This document shows positions 11,071-23,950 of a DNA stretch of 64,000 nt, piece by piece. Under the pieces are notes generated by a model. The model searched no databases and had not been told where the DNA came from. It saw nothing but the letters and a program-made list of their open reading frames with translations. The DNA lies in contig NW_027478159.1 of NCBI RefSeq assembly GCF_051020975.1, positions 14,462,501-14,526,500 on the forward strand. The letters run 5' to 3'. Position 1 is the first letter of the stretch. Each line of letters opens with the position of its first letter. This DNA comes from Osmia lignaria lignaria. Its lineage: Eukaryota > Arthropoda > Insecta > Hymenoptera > Megachilidae. The position numbers and the translations under genes are program-made.

Positions 11071-12358
11071 TCAGATGCGTAGTTCTCGAGATATATCAAG
11101 ATATTTAAAAGTTCCGAAGCCGCACCAACATAATAGAGATACAGAAACACCGTGGCCCCTTTCTTTGAGATAACTCTGCACTATTGCGAGCTGTAAATGC
11201 CACTTCCAGTTAAGCTGTGCAGAAGAAGAACAACAAGAAGAAGAAATATCTCGAAATATGTCCGTCAGGCCCCTTCCCTTGAGATATATCTGCAAATATC
11301 TCGGAAACGAAGCGAGCTATGGCAAAATGTTAAGAGACCTTTTTTGTAGAGAATTATGTTTCCTACAATTTATGTTCTATGATATTTTTTGTTCAGAAGC
11401 GTAGTTTTCGAGATATATCGAGATATTTAAAAGTTCCGAAGCCGCACCAACATAATAGAGATACCGAAACACCGTGGCCCCTTTCGTTGAGATAACTCTG
11501 CACTAGTGCGAGCCGCAAATGCCACTTCCAGCTTAGCTGTGCAGAAGAAGAACAACAAGAAGAAGAAATATCTCGAAATATGTCCGTCAGGCCCCTTCCC
11601 TTGAGATATATCTGCAAATATCTCGGAAACGAAGCGAGCTATGGCAAAATGTTAAGAGACCTTTTTTGTAGAGAATTATGTTTCCTACAATTTATGTTCT
11701 ATGATATTTTTTGTTCAGAAGCGTAGTTTTCGAGATATATCGAGATATTTAAAAGTTCCGAAGCCGCACCAACATAATAGAGATACCGAAACACCGTGGC
11801 CCCTTTCGTTGAGATAACTCTGCACTAGTGCGAGCCGCAAATGCCACTTCCAGCTTAGCTGTGCAGAAGAAGAACAACAAGAAGAAGAAATATCTCGAAA
11901 TATGTCCGTCAGGCCCCTTCCCTTGAGATAAATCTGCAAATATCTCGGAAACGAAGCGAGCTATGGCAAAATGTTAAGAGACCTTTTTTGTAGAGAATTA
12001 AGTTTCCTACTTTGTATGTTCTATGATATTTTTTGATCAGACGCGTAGTTCTCGAGATATATCAAGATATTTAAAAGTTCCGAAGCCGCACCAACATAAT
12101 AGAGATACAGAAACACCGTGGCCCCTTTCTTTGAGATATCTCTGCACTATTGCGAGCTGCAAATGCCACTTCCAGCTTAGCTGCGCAGAAGAAGAACAAC
12201 AAGAAGAAGAAATATCTCGAAATATGTCCGTCAGGCCCCTTCCCTTGAGATATATCTGCAAATATCTCGGAAACGAAGCGAGCTATGGCAAAATGTTAAG
12301 AGACCTTTTTTGTAGAGAATTATGTTTCCTACAATTTATGTTCTATGATATTTTTTGA
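11071..12358 (+). repeat. Single-monomer tandem duplication and flanking units
   Basis: The monomers at 11393 and 11715 appear identical and share private markers: TTTTTTGTTCAGAAGCG, GAGATACCGAAACACC and CCCCTTTCGTTGAG. They are the smallest duplication step visible here, one 322-bp unit. The flanking monomers 11071 (CAGTTAAGCTG) and 12037 (ATCAGACGCG, GAGATATCTCTGC) are different types. Confidence 0.85.
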
Positions 12359-15300
12359 ACAGAGGCGTAGTTCTCGAGATATACCAAGATATTTAAAAGT
12401 TCCGAAGCCGCACCAACATAATAGAGATACAGAAACACCGTGGCCCCTTTCTTTGAGATAACTCTGCACTATTGCGAGCTGCAAATGCCACTTCCAGCTT
12501 AGCTGTGCAGAGGAAGAACAACAAGAAGAAGGAATATCTCGAAATATGTCCGTCAGGCCAGTTCCTTTGAGCTGAATCTGCAAATATCTCGGAAACGAAG
12601 CGGGCTATGGCAAAATGTTAAGAGACCTTTTTTGTAGAGAATTATGTTTCCTACAATTTATGTTCTATGATATTTTTTGATCAGAAGCGTAGTTTTCGAG
12701 ATATATCGAGATATTTAAAAGTTCCGAAGCCGCACCAACATAATACAGATACAGAAACATCGTGGCCCCTTTCTTTGGGATAACTCTGCACTATTGCGAG
12801 CTGCAAATGCCACTTCCAGCTTAGCTGTGCAGAAGAAGAACAACAAGAAGAAGAAATATCTCGAAATATGTCCGTCAGGCCACTTCCCTTGAGATAAATC
12901 TGCAAATATCTCGGAAACGAAGCGAGCTATGGCAAAATGTTAAGAGACCTTTTTTGTAGAGAATTACGTTTCCTACTTTTTATGTTCGATGATATTTTTT
13001 GATCAGATGCGTAGTTCTCGAGATATATCAAGATATTTAAAAGTTCCGAAGCTGCACCAACATAATAGAGGTACAGAAACACCGTGGCCTCTTTCTTTGA
13101 GATAACTCTGCACTATTGCGAGCTGCAAATGCCACTTCGAGCTTAGCTGTGCAGAAGAAGAACAACAAGAAGAAGAAATATCTCGAAATATGTCCGTCAG
13201 ACCCCTTCCCTTGAGATGAATCTGCAAATATCTCGGAAACGAAGCGAGCTATGGCAAAATGTTAAGAGACCTTTTTTGTAGAGAATTAAGTTTCCTACTT
13301 TTTATGTTCTATGATATTTTTTGATCAGATGCGTAGTTCTCGAGATATATCAAGATATTTAAAAGTTCCGAAGCCGCACCAACATAATAGAGATACAGAA
13401 ACACCGTGGCCCCTTTCTTTGAGATAACTCTGCACTAGTGCGAGCCGCAAATGCCACTTCCAGCTTAGCTGTGCAGAAGAAGAACAACAAGAAGAAGAAA
13501 TATCTCGAAATATGTCCGTCAGGCCCCTTCCCTTGAGATAAATATGCAAATATCTCGGAAACGAAGCGAGCTATGGCAAAATGTTAAGAGACCTTTTTTG
13601 TAGAGAATTAAGTTTCCTACTTTTTATGTTCTATGATATTTTTTGATCAGATGCGTAGTTCTCGAGATATATCAAGATATTTAAAAGTTCCGAAGCCGCA
13701 CCAACATAATAGAGATACAGAAACACCGTGGCCCCTTTCTTTGAGATAACTCTGCACTATTGCGAGCTGCAAATGCCACTTCCAGCTTAGCTGTGCAGAG
13801 GAAGAACAACAAGAAGAAGAAATATCTCGAAATATGTCCGTCAGGCCAGTTCCTTTGAGCTGAATCTGCAAATATCTCGGAAACGAAGCGAGCTATGGCA
13901 AAATGTTAAGAGACGTTTTTTGTAGAGAATTATGTTTCCTACAATTTATGTTCGATGATATTTTTTGATCAGATGCGTAGTTCTCGAGATATATCAAGAT
14001 ATTTAAAAGTTCCGAAGCTGCACCAACATAATAGAGGTACAGAAACACCGTGGCCTCTTTCTTTGAGATAACTCTGCACTATTGCGAGCTGCAAATGCCA
14101 CTTCGAGCTTAGCTGTGCAGAAGAAGAACAACAAGAAGAAGAAATATCTCGAAATATGTCCGTCAGACCCCTTCCCTTGAGATGAATCTGCAAATATCTC
14201 GGAAACGAAGCGAGCTATGGCAAAATGTTAAGAGACCTTTTTTGTAGAGAATTAAGTTTCCTACTTTTTATGTTCTATGATATTTTTTGATCAGATGCGC
14301 AGTTCTCGAGATATATCAAGATATTTAAAAGTTCCGAAGCCGCACCAACATAATAGAGATACAGAAACACCGTGGCCCCTTTCTTTGAGATAACTCTGCA
14401 CTAGTGCGAGCCGCAAATGCCACTTCCAGCTTAGCTGTGCAGAAGAAGAACAACAAGAAGAAGAAATATCTCGAAATATGTCCGTCAGGCCCCTTCCCTT
14501 GAGATAAATATGCAAATATCTCGGAAACGAAGCGAGCTATGGCAAAATGTTAAGAGACCTTTTTTGTAGAGAATTATGTTTCCTACAATTTATGTTCTAT
14601 GATATTTTTTGATCAGAAGCGTAGTTTTCGAGATATATCGAGATATTTAAAAGTTCCGAAGACGCACCAACATAATAGAGATACAGAAACACCGTGGCCC
14701 CTTTCTTTGAGATAACTGTGCACCAGTGCGAGCCGCAAATGCCACTTCCAGCTTAGCTGTGCAGAAGAAGAGCAACAAGAAGAAGAAATATCTCGAAATA
14801 TGTCCGACAGGCCCCTTCCCTTGAGATAAATCTGCAAATATCTCGGAAACGATGCGAGCTATGGCGAAATGTTAAGAGACGTTTTTTGTAGAGAATTATG
14901 TTTCCTACAATTTACGTTCTATGATATTTTTTGATCAGAAGCGTAGTTTTTGAGATATATCGAGATATTTAAATGTTCCGAAGCCGCACCAACATAATAG
15001 GGATACAGAAACACCGTGGCCCCTTTCTTTGAGATAACTCTGCACTAGTGCGAGCCGCAAATGCCACTTCCAGCTTAGCTGTGCAGGACAAGAACAACAA
15101 GAAGAAGAAATATCTCGAAATATGTCCGTCAGGCCACTTCCCTTGAGATAAATCTGCAAATATCTCGGAAACGAAGCGAGCTATGGCAAAATGTTAAGAG
15201 ACGTTTTTTGTAGAGAATTATGTTTCCTACAATTTATGTTCTATGATATTTTTTGATCAGAAGCGTAGTTTTCGAGATATATCGAGATATTTAAAAGTTC

Positions 15301-18300
15301 CGAAGCCGCACCAACATAATAGAGATACAGAAACACCGTGGCCCCTTTCTTTGAGATAACTCTGCACTAGTGCGAGCTGCAAATGCCACTTCCAGCTTAG
15401 CTGTGCAGAAGAAGAACAACAAGAAGAAGAAATATCTCGAAATATGTCCGTCAGGCCCCTTCCCTTGAGATAAATCTGCAAATATCTCGGAAACGAAGCG
15501 GGCTATGGCAAAATGTTGAGAGACCTTTTTTGTAGAGAATTAAGTTTCCTACTTTTTATGTTCTATGATATTTTTTGATCAGATGCGTAGTTCTCGAGAT
15601 ATATCAAGATATTTAAAAGTTCCGAAGCCGCACCAACATAATAGAGATACAGAAACACCGTGGCCCCTTTCTTTGAGATAACTCTGCACTATTGCGCGCT
15701 GCAAATGCCACTTCCAGCTTAGCTGTGCAGAAGAAGAACAACAAGAAGAAGAAATATCTCGAAATATGTCCGTCAGGCCCCTTCCCTTGAGATAAATCTG
15801 CAAATATCTCGGAAACGAAGCGAGCTATGGCAAAATGTTAAGAGACCTTTTTTGTAGAGAATTATGTTTCCTACAATTTATGTTCTATGATATTTTTTGA
15901 TCAGAAGCGTAGTTTTCGAGATATATCGAGATATTTAAAAGTTCCGAAGCCGCACCAACATAATAGAGATACAGAAACATCGTGGCCCCTTTCTTTGGGA
16001 TAACTCTGCACTATTGCGAGCTGCAAATGCCACTTCCAGCTTAGCTGTGCAGAAGAAGAACAACAAGAAGAAGAAATATCTCGAAATATGTCCGTCAGGC
16101 CACTTCCCTTGAGATAAATCTGCAAATATCTCGGAAACGAAGCGAGCTATGGCAAAATGTTAAGAGACCTTTTTTGTAGAGAATTAAGTTTCCTACTTTT
16201 TATGTTCGATGATATTTTTTGATCAGATGCGTAGTTCTCGAGATATATCAAGATATTTAAAAGTTCCGAAGCTGCACCAACATAATAGAGGTACAGAAAC
16301 ACCGTGGCCTCTTTCTTTGAGATAACTCTGCACTATTGCGAGCTGCAAATGCCACTTCGAGCTTAGCTGTGCAGAAGAAGAACAACAAGAAGAAGAAATA
16401 TCTCGAAATATGTCCGTCAGACCCCTTCCCTTGAGATGAATCTGCAAATATCTCGGAAACGAAGCGAGCTATGGCAAAATGTTAAGAGACCTTTTTTGTA
16501 GAGAATTAAGTTTCCTACTTTTTATGTTCTATGATATTTTTTGATCAGATGCGTAGTTCTCGAGATATATCAAGATATTTAAAAGTTCCGAAGCCGCACC
16601 AACATAATAGAGATACAGAAACACCGTGGCCCCTTTCTTTGAGATAACTCTGCACTAGTGCGAGCCGCAAATGCCACTTCCAGCTTAGCTGTGCAGAAGA
16701 AGAACAACAAGAAGAAGAAATATCTCGAAATATGTCCGTCAGGCCCCTTCCCTTGAGATAAATATGCAAATATCTCGGAAACGAAGCGAGCTATGGCAAA
16801 ATGTTAAGAGACCTTTTTTGTAGAGAATTAAGTTTCCTACTTTTTATGTTCTATGATATTTTTTGATCAGATGCGTAGTTCTCGAGATATATCAAGATAT
16901 TTAAAAGTTCCGAAGCCGCACCAACATAATAGAGATACAGAAACACCGTGGCCCCTTTCTTTGAGATAACTCTGCACTATTGCGAGCTGCAAATGCCACT
17001 TCCAGCTTAGCTGTGCAGAGGAAGAACAACAAGAAGAAGAAATATCTCGAAATATGTCCGTCAGGCCAGTTCCTTTGAGCTGAATCTGCAAATATCTCGG
17101 AAACGAAGCGAGCTATGGCAAAATGTTAAGAGACGTTTTTTGTAGAGAATTATGTTTCCTACAATTTATGTTCGATGATATTTTTTGATCGGATGCGTAG
17201 TTCTCGAGATATATCAAGATATTTAAAAGTTCCGAAGCTGCACCAACATAATAGAGGTACAGAAACACCGTGGCCTCTTTCTTTGAGATAACTCTGCACT
17301 ATTGCGAGCTGCAAATGCCACTTCGAGCTTAGCTGTGCAGAAGAAGAACAACAAGAAGAAGAAATATCTCGAAATATGTCCGTCAGACCCCTTCCCTTGA
17401 GATGAATCTGCAAATATCTCGGAAACGAAGCGAGCTATGGCAAAATGTTAAGAGACCTTTTTTGTAGAGAATTAAGTTTCCTACTTTTTATGTTCTATGA
17501 TATTTTTTGATCAGATGCGTAGTTCTCGAGATATATCAAGATATTTAAAAGTTCCGAAGCCGCACCAACATAATAGAGATACAGAAACACCGTGGCCCCT
17601 TTCTTTGAGATAACTCTGCACTAGTGCGAGCCGCAAATGCCACTTCCAGCTTAGCTGTGCAGAAGAAGAACAACAAGAAGAAGAAATATCTCGAAATATG
17701 TCCGTCAGGCCCCTTCCCTTGAGATAAATATGCAAATATCTCGGAAACGAAGCGAGCTATGGCAAAATGTTAAGAGACCTTTTTTGTAGAGAATTATGTT
17801 TCCTACAATTTATGTTCTATGATATTTTTTGATCAGAAGCGTAGTTTTCGAGATATATCGAGATATTTAAAAGTTCCGAAGACGCACCAACATAATAGAG
17901 ATACAGAAACACCGTGGCCCCTTTCTTTGAGATAACTGTGCACCAGTGCGAGCCGCAAATGCCACTTCCAGCTTAGCTGTGCAGAAGAAGAGCAACAAGA
18001 AGAAGAAATATCTCGAAATATGTCCGACAGGCCCCTTCCCTTGAGATAAATCTGCAAATATCTCGGAAACGATGCGAGCTATGGCGAAATGTTAAGAGAC
18101 GTTTTTTGTAGAGAATTATGTTTCCTACAATTTATGTTCTATGATATTTTTTGATCAGAAGCGTAGTTTTTGAGATATATCGAGATATTTAAATGTTCCG
18201 AAGCCGCACCAACATAATAGAGATACAGAAACACCGTGGCCCCTTTCTTTGAGATAACTCTGCACTAGTGCGAGCTGCAAATGCCACTTCGAGCTTAGCT

Positions 18301-20730
18301 GTGCAGAAGAAGAACAACAAGAAGAAGAAATATCTCGAAATATGTCCGTCAGACCCCTTCCCTTGAGATGAATCTGCAAATATCTCGGAAACGAAGCGAG
18401 CTATGGCAAAATGTTAAGAGACCTTTTTTGTAGAGAATTAAGTTTCCTACTTTTTATGTTCTATGATATTTTTTGATCAGATGCGTAGTTCTCGAGATAT
18501 ATCAAGATATTTAAAAGTTCCGAAGCCGCACCAACATAATAGAGATACAGAAACACCGTGGCCCCTTTCTTTGAGATAACTCTGCACTAGTGCGAGCCGC
18601 AAATGCCACTTCCAGCTTAGCTGTGCAGAAGAAGAACAACAAGAAGAAGAAATATCTCGAAATATGTCCGTCAGGCCCCTTCCCTTGAGATAAATATGCA
18701 AATATCTCGGAAACGAAGCGAGCTATGGCAAAATGTTAAGAGACCTTTTTTGTAGAGAATTAAGTTTCCTACTTTTTATGTTCTATGATATTTTTTGAGC
18801 AGATGCGTAGTTCTCGAGATATATCAAGATATTTAAAAGTTCCGAAGCCGCACCAACATAATAGAGATACAGAAACACCGTGGCCCCTTTCTTTGAGATA
18901 ACTCTGCACTATTGCGAGCTGCAAATGCCACTTCCAGCTTAGCTGTGCAGAGGAAGAACAACAAGAAGAAGAAATATCTCGAAATATGTCCGTCAGGCCA
19001 GTTCCTTTGAGCTGAATCTGCAAATATCTCGGAAACGAAGCGAGCTATGGCAAAATGTTAAGAGACGTTTTTTGTAGAGAATTATGTTTCCTACAATTTA
19101 TGTTCGATGATATTTTTTGATCAGATGCGTAGTTCTCGAGATATATCAAGATATTTAAAAGTTCCGAAGCTGCACCAACATAATAGAGGTACAGAAACAC
19201 CGTGGCCTCTTTCTTTGAGATAACTCTGCACTATTGCGAGCTGCAAATGCCACTTCGAGCTTAGCTGTGCAGAAGAAGAACAACAAGAAGAAGAAATATC
19301 TCGAAATATGTCCGTCAGACCCCTTCCCTTGAGATGAATCTGCAAATATCTCGGAAACGAAGCGAGCTATGGCAAAATGTTAAGAGACCTTTTTTGTAGA
19401 GAATTAAGTTTCCTACTTTTTATGTTCTATGATATTTTTTGATCAGATGCGTAGTTCTCGAGATATATCAAGATATTTAAAAGTTCCGAAGCCGCACCAA
19501 CATAATAGAGATACAGAAACACCGTGGCCCCTTTCTTTGAGATAACTCTGCACTAGTGCGAGCCGCAAATGCCACTTCCAGCTTAGCTGTGCAGAAGAAG
19601 AACAACAAGAAGAAGAAATATCTCGAAATATGTCCGTCAGGCCCCTTCCCTTGAGATAAATATGCAAATATCTCGGAAACGAAGCGAGCTATGGCAAAAT
19701 GTTAAGAGACCTTTTTTGTAGAGAATTATGTTTCCTACAATTTATGTTCTATGATATTTTTTGATCAGAAGCGTAGTTTTCGAGATATATCGAGATATTT
19801 AAAAGTTCCGAAGACGCACCAACATAATAGAGATACAGAAACACCGTGGCCCCTTTCTTTGAGATAACTGTGCACCAGTGCGAGCCGCAAATGCCACTTC
19901 CAGCTTAGCTGTGCAGAAGAAGAGCAACAAGAAGAAGAAATATCTCGAAATATGTCCGACAGGCCCCTTCCCTTGAGATAAATCTGCAAATATCTCGGAA
20001 ACGATGCGAGCTATGGCGAAATGTTAAGAGACGTTTTTTGTAGAGAATTATGTTTCCTACAATTTATGTTCTATGATATTTTTTGATCAGAAGCGTAGTT
20101 TTTGAGATATATCGAGATATTTAAATGTTCCGAAGCCGCACCAACATAATAGGGATACAGAAACACCGTGGCCCCTTTCTTTGAGATAACTCTGCACTAG
20201 TGCGAGCCGCAAATGCCACTTCCAGCTTAGCTGTGCAGAAGAAGAACAACAAGAAGAAGAAATATCTCGAAATATGTCCGTCAGGCCACTTCCCTTGAGA
20301 TAAATCTGCAAATATCTCGGAAACGAAGCGAGCTATGGCAAAATGTTAAGAGACGTTTTTTGTAGAGAATTATGTTTCCTACAATTTATGTTCTATGATA
20401 TTTTTTGATCAGAAGCGTAGTTTTCGAGATATATCGAGATATTTAAAAGTTCCGAAGCCGCACCAACATAATAGAGATACAGAAACACCGTGGCCCCTTT
20501 CTTTGAGATAACTCTGCACTAGTGCGAGCTGCAAATGCCACTTCCAGCTTAGCTGTGCAGAAGAAGAACAACAAGAAGAAGAAATATCTCGAAATATGTC
20601 CGTCAGGCCCCTTCCCTTGAGATAAATCTGCAAATATCTCGGAAACGAAGCGAGCTATGGCAAAATGTTAAGAGACCTTTTTTGTAGAGAATTAAGTTTC
20701 CTACTTTTTATGTTCTATGATATTTTTTGA
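12359..20730 (+). repeat. 10-mer HOR family (3220 bp), one full and several partial copies
   Basis: After an A-type unit at 12359, variants run G-B-C-A-B-C-I-D-E-F from 12681, and the series restarts with G at 15901, exactly 3220 bp later. The second round runs G-B-C-A-B-C-I and then meets a hybrid D/B unit (18155). A third partial round C-A-B-C-I-D-E runs from 18477 to 20730. The I units here carry a strong private set: GAAGAGCAACAAG, GTCCGACAGG and GATGCGAGCTATGGCGAAATG (at about 14613, 17833 and 19765). A-B-C recurs at 13647, 16867 and 18799. Confidence 0.87.
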
Positions 20731-22340
20731 TCAGATGCGTAGTTCTCGAGATATATCAAGATATTTAAAAGTTCCGAAGCCGCACCAACATAATAGAGAT
20801 ACAGAAACACCGTGGCCCCTTTCTTTGAGATAACTCTGCACTATTGCGAGCTGTAAATGCCACTTCCAGCTTAGCTGTGCAGAAGAAGAACAACAAGAAG
20901 AAGAAATATCTCGAAATATGTCCGTCAGGCCCCTTCCCTTGAGATATATCTGCAAATATCTCGGAAACGAAGCGAGCTATGGCAAAATGTTAAGAGACCT
21001 TTTTTGTAGAGAATTAAGTTTCCTACTTTTTATGTTCGATGATATTTTTTGATCAGATGCGTAGTTCTCGAGATATATCAAGATATTTAAAAGTTCCGAA
21101 GCTGCACCAACATAATAGAGGTACAGAAACACCGTGGCCTCTTTCTTTGAGATAACTCTGCACTATTGCGAGCTGCAAATGCCACTTCGAGCTTAGCTGT
21201 GCAGAAGAAGAGCAACAAGAAGAAGAAATGTCTCGAAATATGTCCGACAGGCCCCTTCCCTTGAGATAAATCTGCAAATATCTCGGAAACGATGCGAGCT
21301 ATGGCGAAATGTTAAGAGACCTTTTTTGTAGAGAATTAAGATTCCTACTTTTTATCTTCTATGATATTTTTTGATCAGATGCGTAGTTCTCGAGATAGAT
21401 CAAGATACTTAAAAGTTCCGAAGCCGCACCAACATAATAGAGATACAGAAACACCGTGGCCCCTCTCTTTGAGAAAACTCTGCACTATTGCGAGCTGCAA
21501 ATGCCACTTCCAGCTTAGCTGTGCAGAAGAAGAACAACAAGAAGAAGAAATATCTCGAAATATGTCCGTCAGGCCCCTTCCCTTGAGATAAATCTGCAAA
21601 TATCTCGGAAACGAAGCGAGCTATGGCAAAATGTTTAGAGACCTTTCTTGTAGAGAATTAAGTTTCCTACTTTTTATGTAGTATGATATTTTTTGATCAG
21701 ATGCGTAGTTCTCGAGATATATCAAGATATTTAAAAGTTCCGAAGCCGCACCAACATAATAGAGATACAGAAACACCGTGGCCCCTTTCTTTGAGATAAC
21801 TCTGCACTATTGCGAGCTGCAAATGCCACTTCCAGCTTAGCTGTGCAGAGGAAGAACAACAAGAAGAAGAAATATCTCGAAATATGTCCGTCAGGCCAGT
21901 TCCTTTGAGCTGAATCTGCAAATATCTCGGAAACGAAGCGAGCTATGGCAAAATGTTAAGAGACGTTTTTTGTAGAGAATTATGTTTCCTACAATTTATG
22001 TTCTATGATATTTTTTGATCAGAAGCGTAGTTTTCGAGATATATCGAGATATTTAAAAGTTCCGAAGACGCACCAACATAATAGAGATACAGAAACACCG
22101 TGGCCCCTTTCTTTGAGATAACTGTGCACCAGTGCGAGCCGCAAATGCCACTTCCAGCTTAGCTGTGCAGAAGAAGAACAACAAGAAGAAGAAATATCTC
22201 GAAATATGTCCGTCAGACCCCTTCCCTTGAGATGAATCTGCAAATATCTCGGAAACGAAGCGAGCTATGGCAAAATGTTAAGAGACCTTTTTTGTAGAGA
22301 ATAATGTTTCCTACAATTTACGTTCTATGATATTTTTTGA
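20731..22340 (+). repeat. Transition units and second H-A-I run
   Basis: 20731 is a J-like unit with GAGCTGTAAATG. 21053 is a hybrid of B (left two thirds) and the private I type (right third). Then H (21375), A (21697) and I (22019) repeat the series at 2699-3664, including the TTTAGAGACC...TGTAGTATG linker at about 21633-21686. Confidence 0.8.
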
Positions 22341-23628
22341 TCAGAAGCGTAGTTTTCGAGATATATCGAGATATTTAAAAGTTCCGAAGCCGCACCAACA
22401 TAATAGAGATACAGAAACACCGTGGCCCCTTTCTTTGAGATAACTCTGCACTACTGCGACCTGCAAATGCCACTTCCAGCTCAGCTGTGCAGAAGAAGAA
22501 CAACAAGAAGAAGAAATATCTCGAAATACGTCCGTCAGGCCCCTTCCCTTGAGATAAATCTGCAAATATCTCGGAAACGAAGCGAGCTATGGCAAAATGT
22601 TAAGAGACCTTTTTTGTAGAGAATTAAGTTTCCTACTTTTTATGTTCTATGATATTTTTTGATCAGATGCGTAGTTCTCGAGATATATCAAGATATTTAA
22701 AAGTTCCGAAACCGCACCAACATAATAGAGATACAGAAACACCGTGGCCCCTTTCTTTGAGATAACTCTGCACTATTGCGAGCTGGAAATGCCACTTCCA
22801 GTTTAGCTGTGCAGAAGAAGAACATCAAGAAGAAGAAATATCTCGAAATATGTCCGTTAGGCCCCTTCCCTTGAGATAAATCTGCAAATATCTCGGAAAC
22901 GAAGCGAGCTATGGCAAAATGTTAAGAGACCTTTTTTGTAGAGAATTAAGTTTCCTACTTTTTATGTTCTATGATATTTTTTGATCAGAAGCGTAGTTTT
23001 CGAGATATATCGAGATATTTAAAAGTTCCGAAGCCGCACCAACATAATAGAGATACAGAAACACCGTGGCCCCTTTCTTTGAGATAACTCTGCACTAGTG
23101 CGAGCTGCAAATGCCACTTCCAGTTTAGCTGTGCAGAAGAAGAACAACAAGAAGAAGAAATATCTCGAAATATGTCCGTCAGGCCCCTTCCCTTGAGATA
23201 AATCTGCAAATATCTCGGAAACGAAGCGAGCTATGGCAAAATGTTAAGAGACCTTGTTTGTAGAGAATTATGTTTCCTACAATTTATGTTCTATGATATT
23301 TTTTGATCAGAAGCGTAGTTTTCGAGATATATCGAGATATTTAAAAGTTCCGAAGCCGCACCAACATAATAGAGATACAGAAACACCGTGGCCCATTTTG
23401 GTGAGATAACTCTGCACTAGTGCGAGCTGCAAATGCCACTTCCAGCTTAGCTGTGCAGAAGAAGAACAACAAGAAGAAGAAATATCTCGAAATATGTCCG
23501 TCAGGCCCCTTCCCTTGAGATATATCTGCAAATATCTCGGAAACGAAGCGAGCTATGGCAAAATGTTAAGAGACCTTTTTTGTAGAGAATTATGTTTCCT
23601 ACAATTTATGTTCTATGATATTTTTTGA
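22341..23628 (+). repeat. L-M-N-O block, copy 2
   Basis: Same four variant monomers as at 4631-5918, including the rare GAACATCAAG of M and CCCATTTTGGTGAG of O. Here L directly follows I (22019), whereas in the first copy three other monomers (J, E, K) stand between I and L. The two regions therefore differ by a three-monomer deletion or insertion. Confidence 0.88.
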
Positions 23629-23950
23629 TCAGAAGCGTAGTTTTCGAGATATATCGAGATATTTAAAAGTTCCGAAGCCGCACCAACATAATAGAGATAC
23701 AGAAACACCGTGGCCCCTTTCTTTGAGATAACTCTGCACTAGTGAGAGCCGCAAATGCCACTTCCAGCTTAGCTGTGCAGAAGAAGAACAACAAGAAGAA
23801 GAAATATCTCGAAATATGTCCGTCAGGCCGCTTCCCTTGAGATAAATATGCAAATATCTCGGAAACGAAGCGAGCTATGGCAAAATGTTAAGAGACCTTT
23901 TTTGTAGAGAATTAAGTTTCCTACTTTTTATGTTCTATGATATTTTTTGA
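23629..23950 (+). repeat. Single C-like monomer with CACTAGTGAGAGCC
   Basis: One unit bridging two blocks. Its private CACTAGTGAGAGCC also appears in the unit at 27493, which places a related monomer on each side of the 5-mer duplication. Confidence 0.7.
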
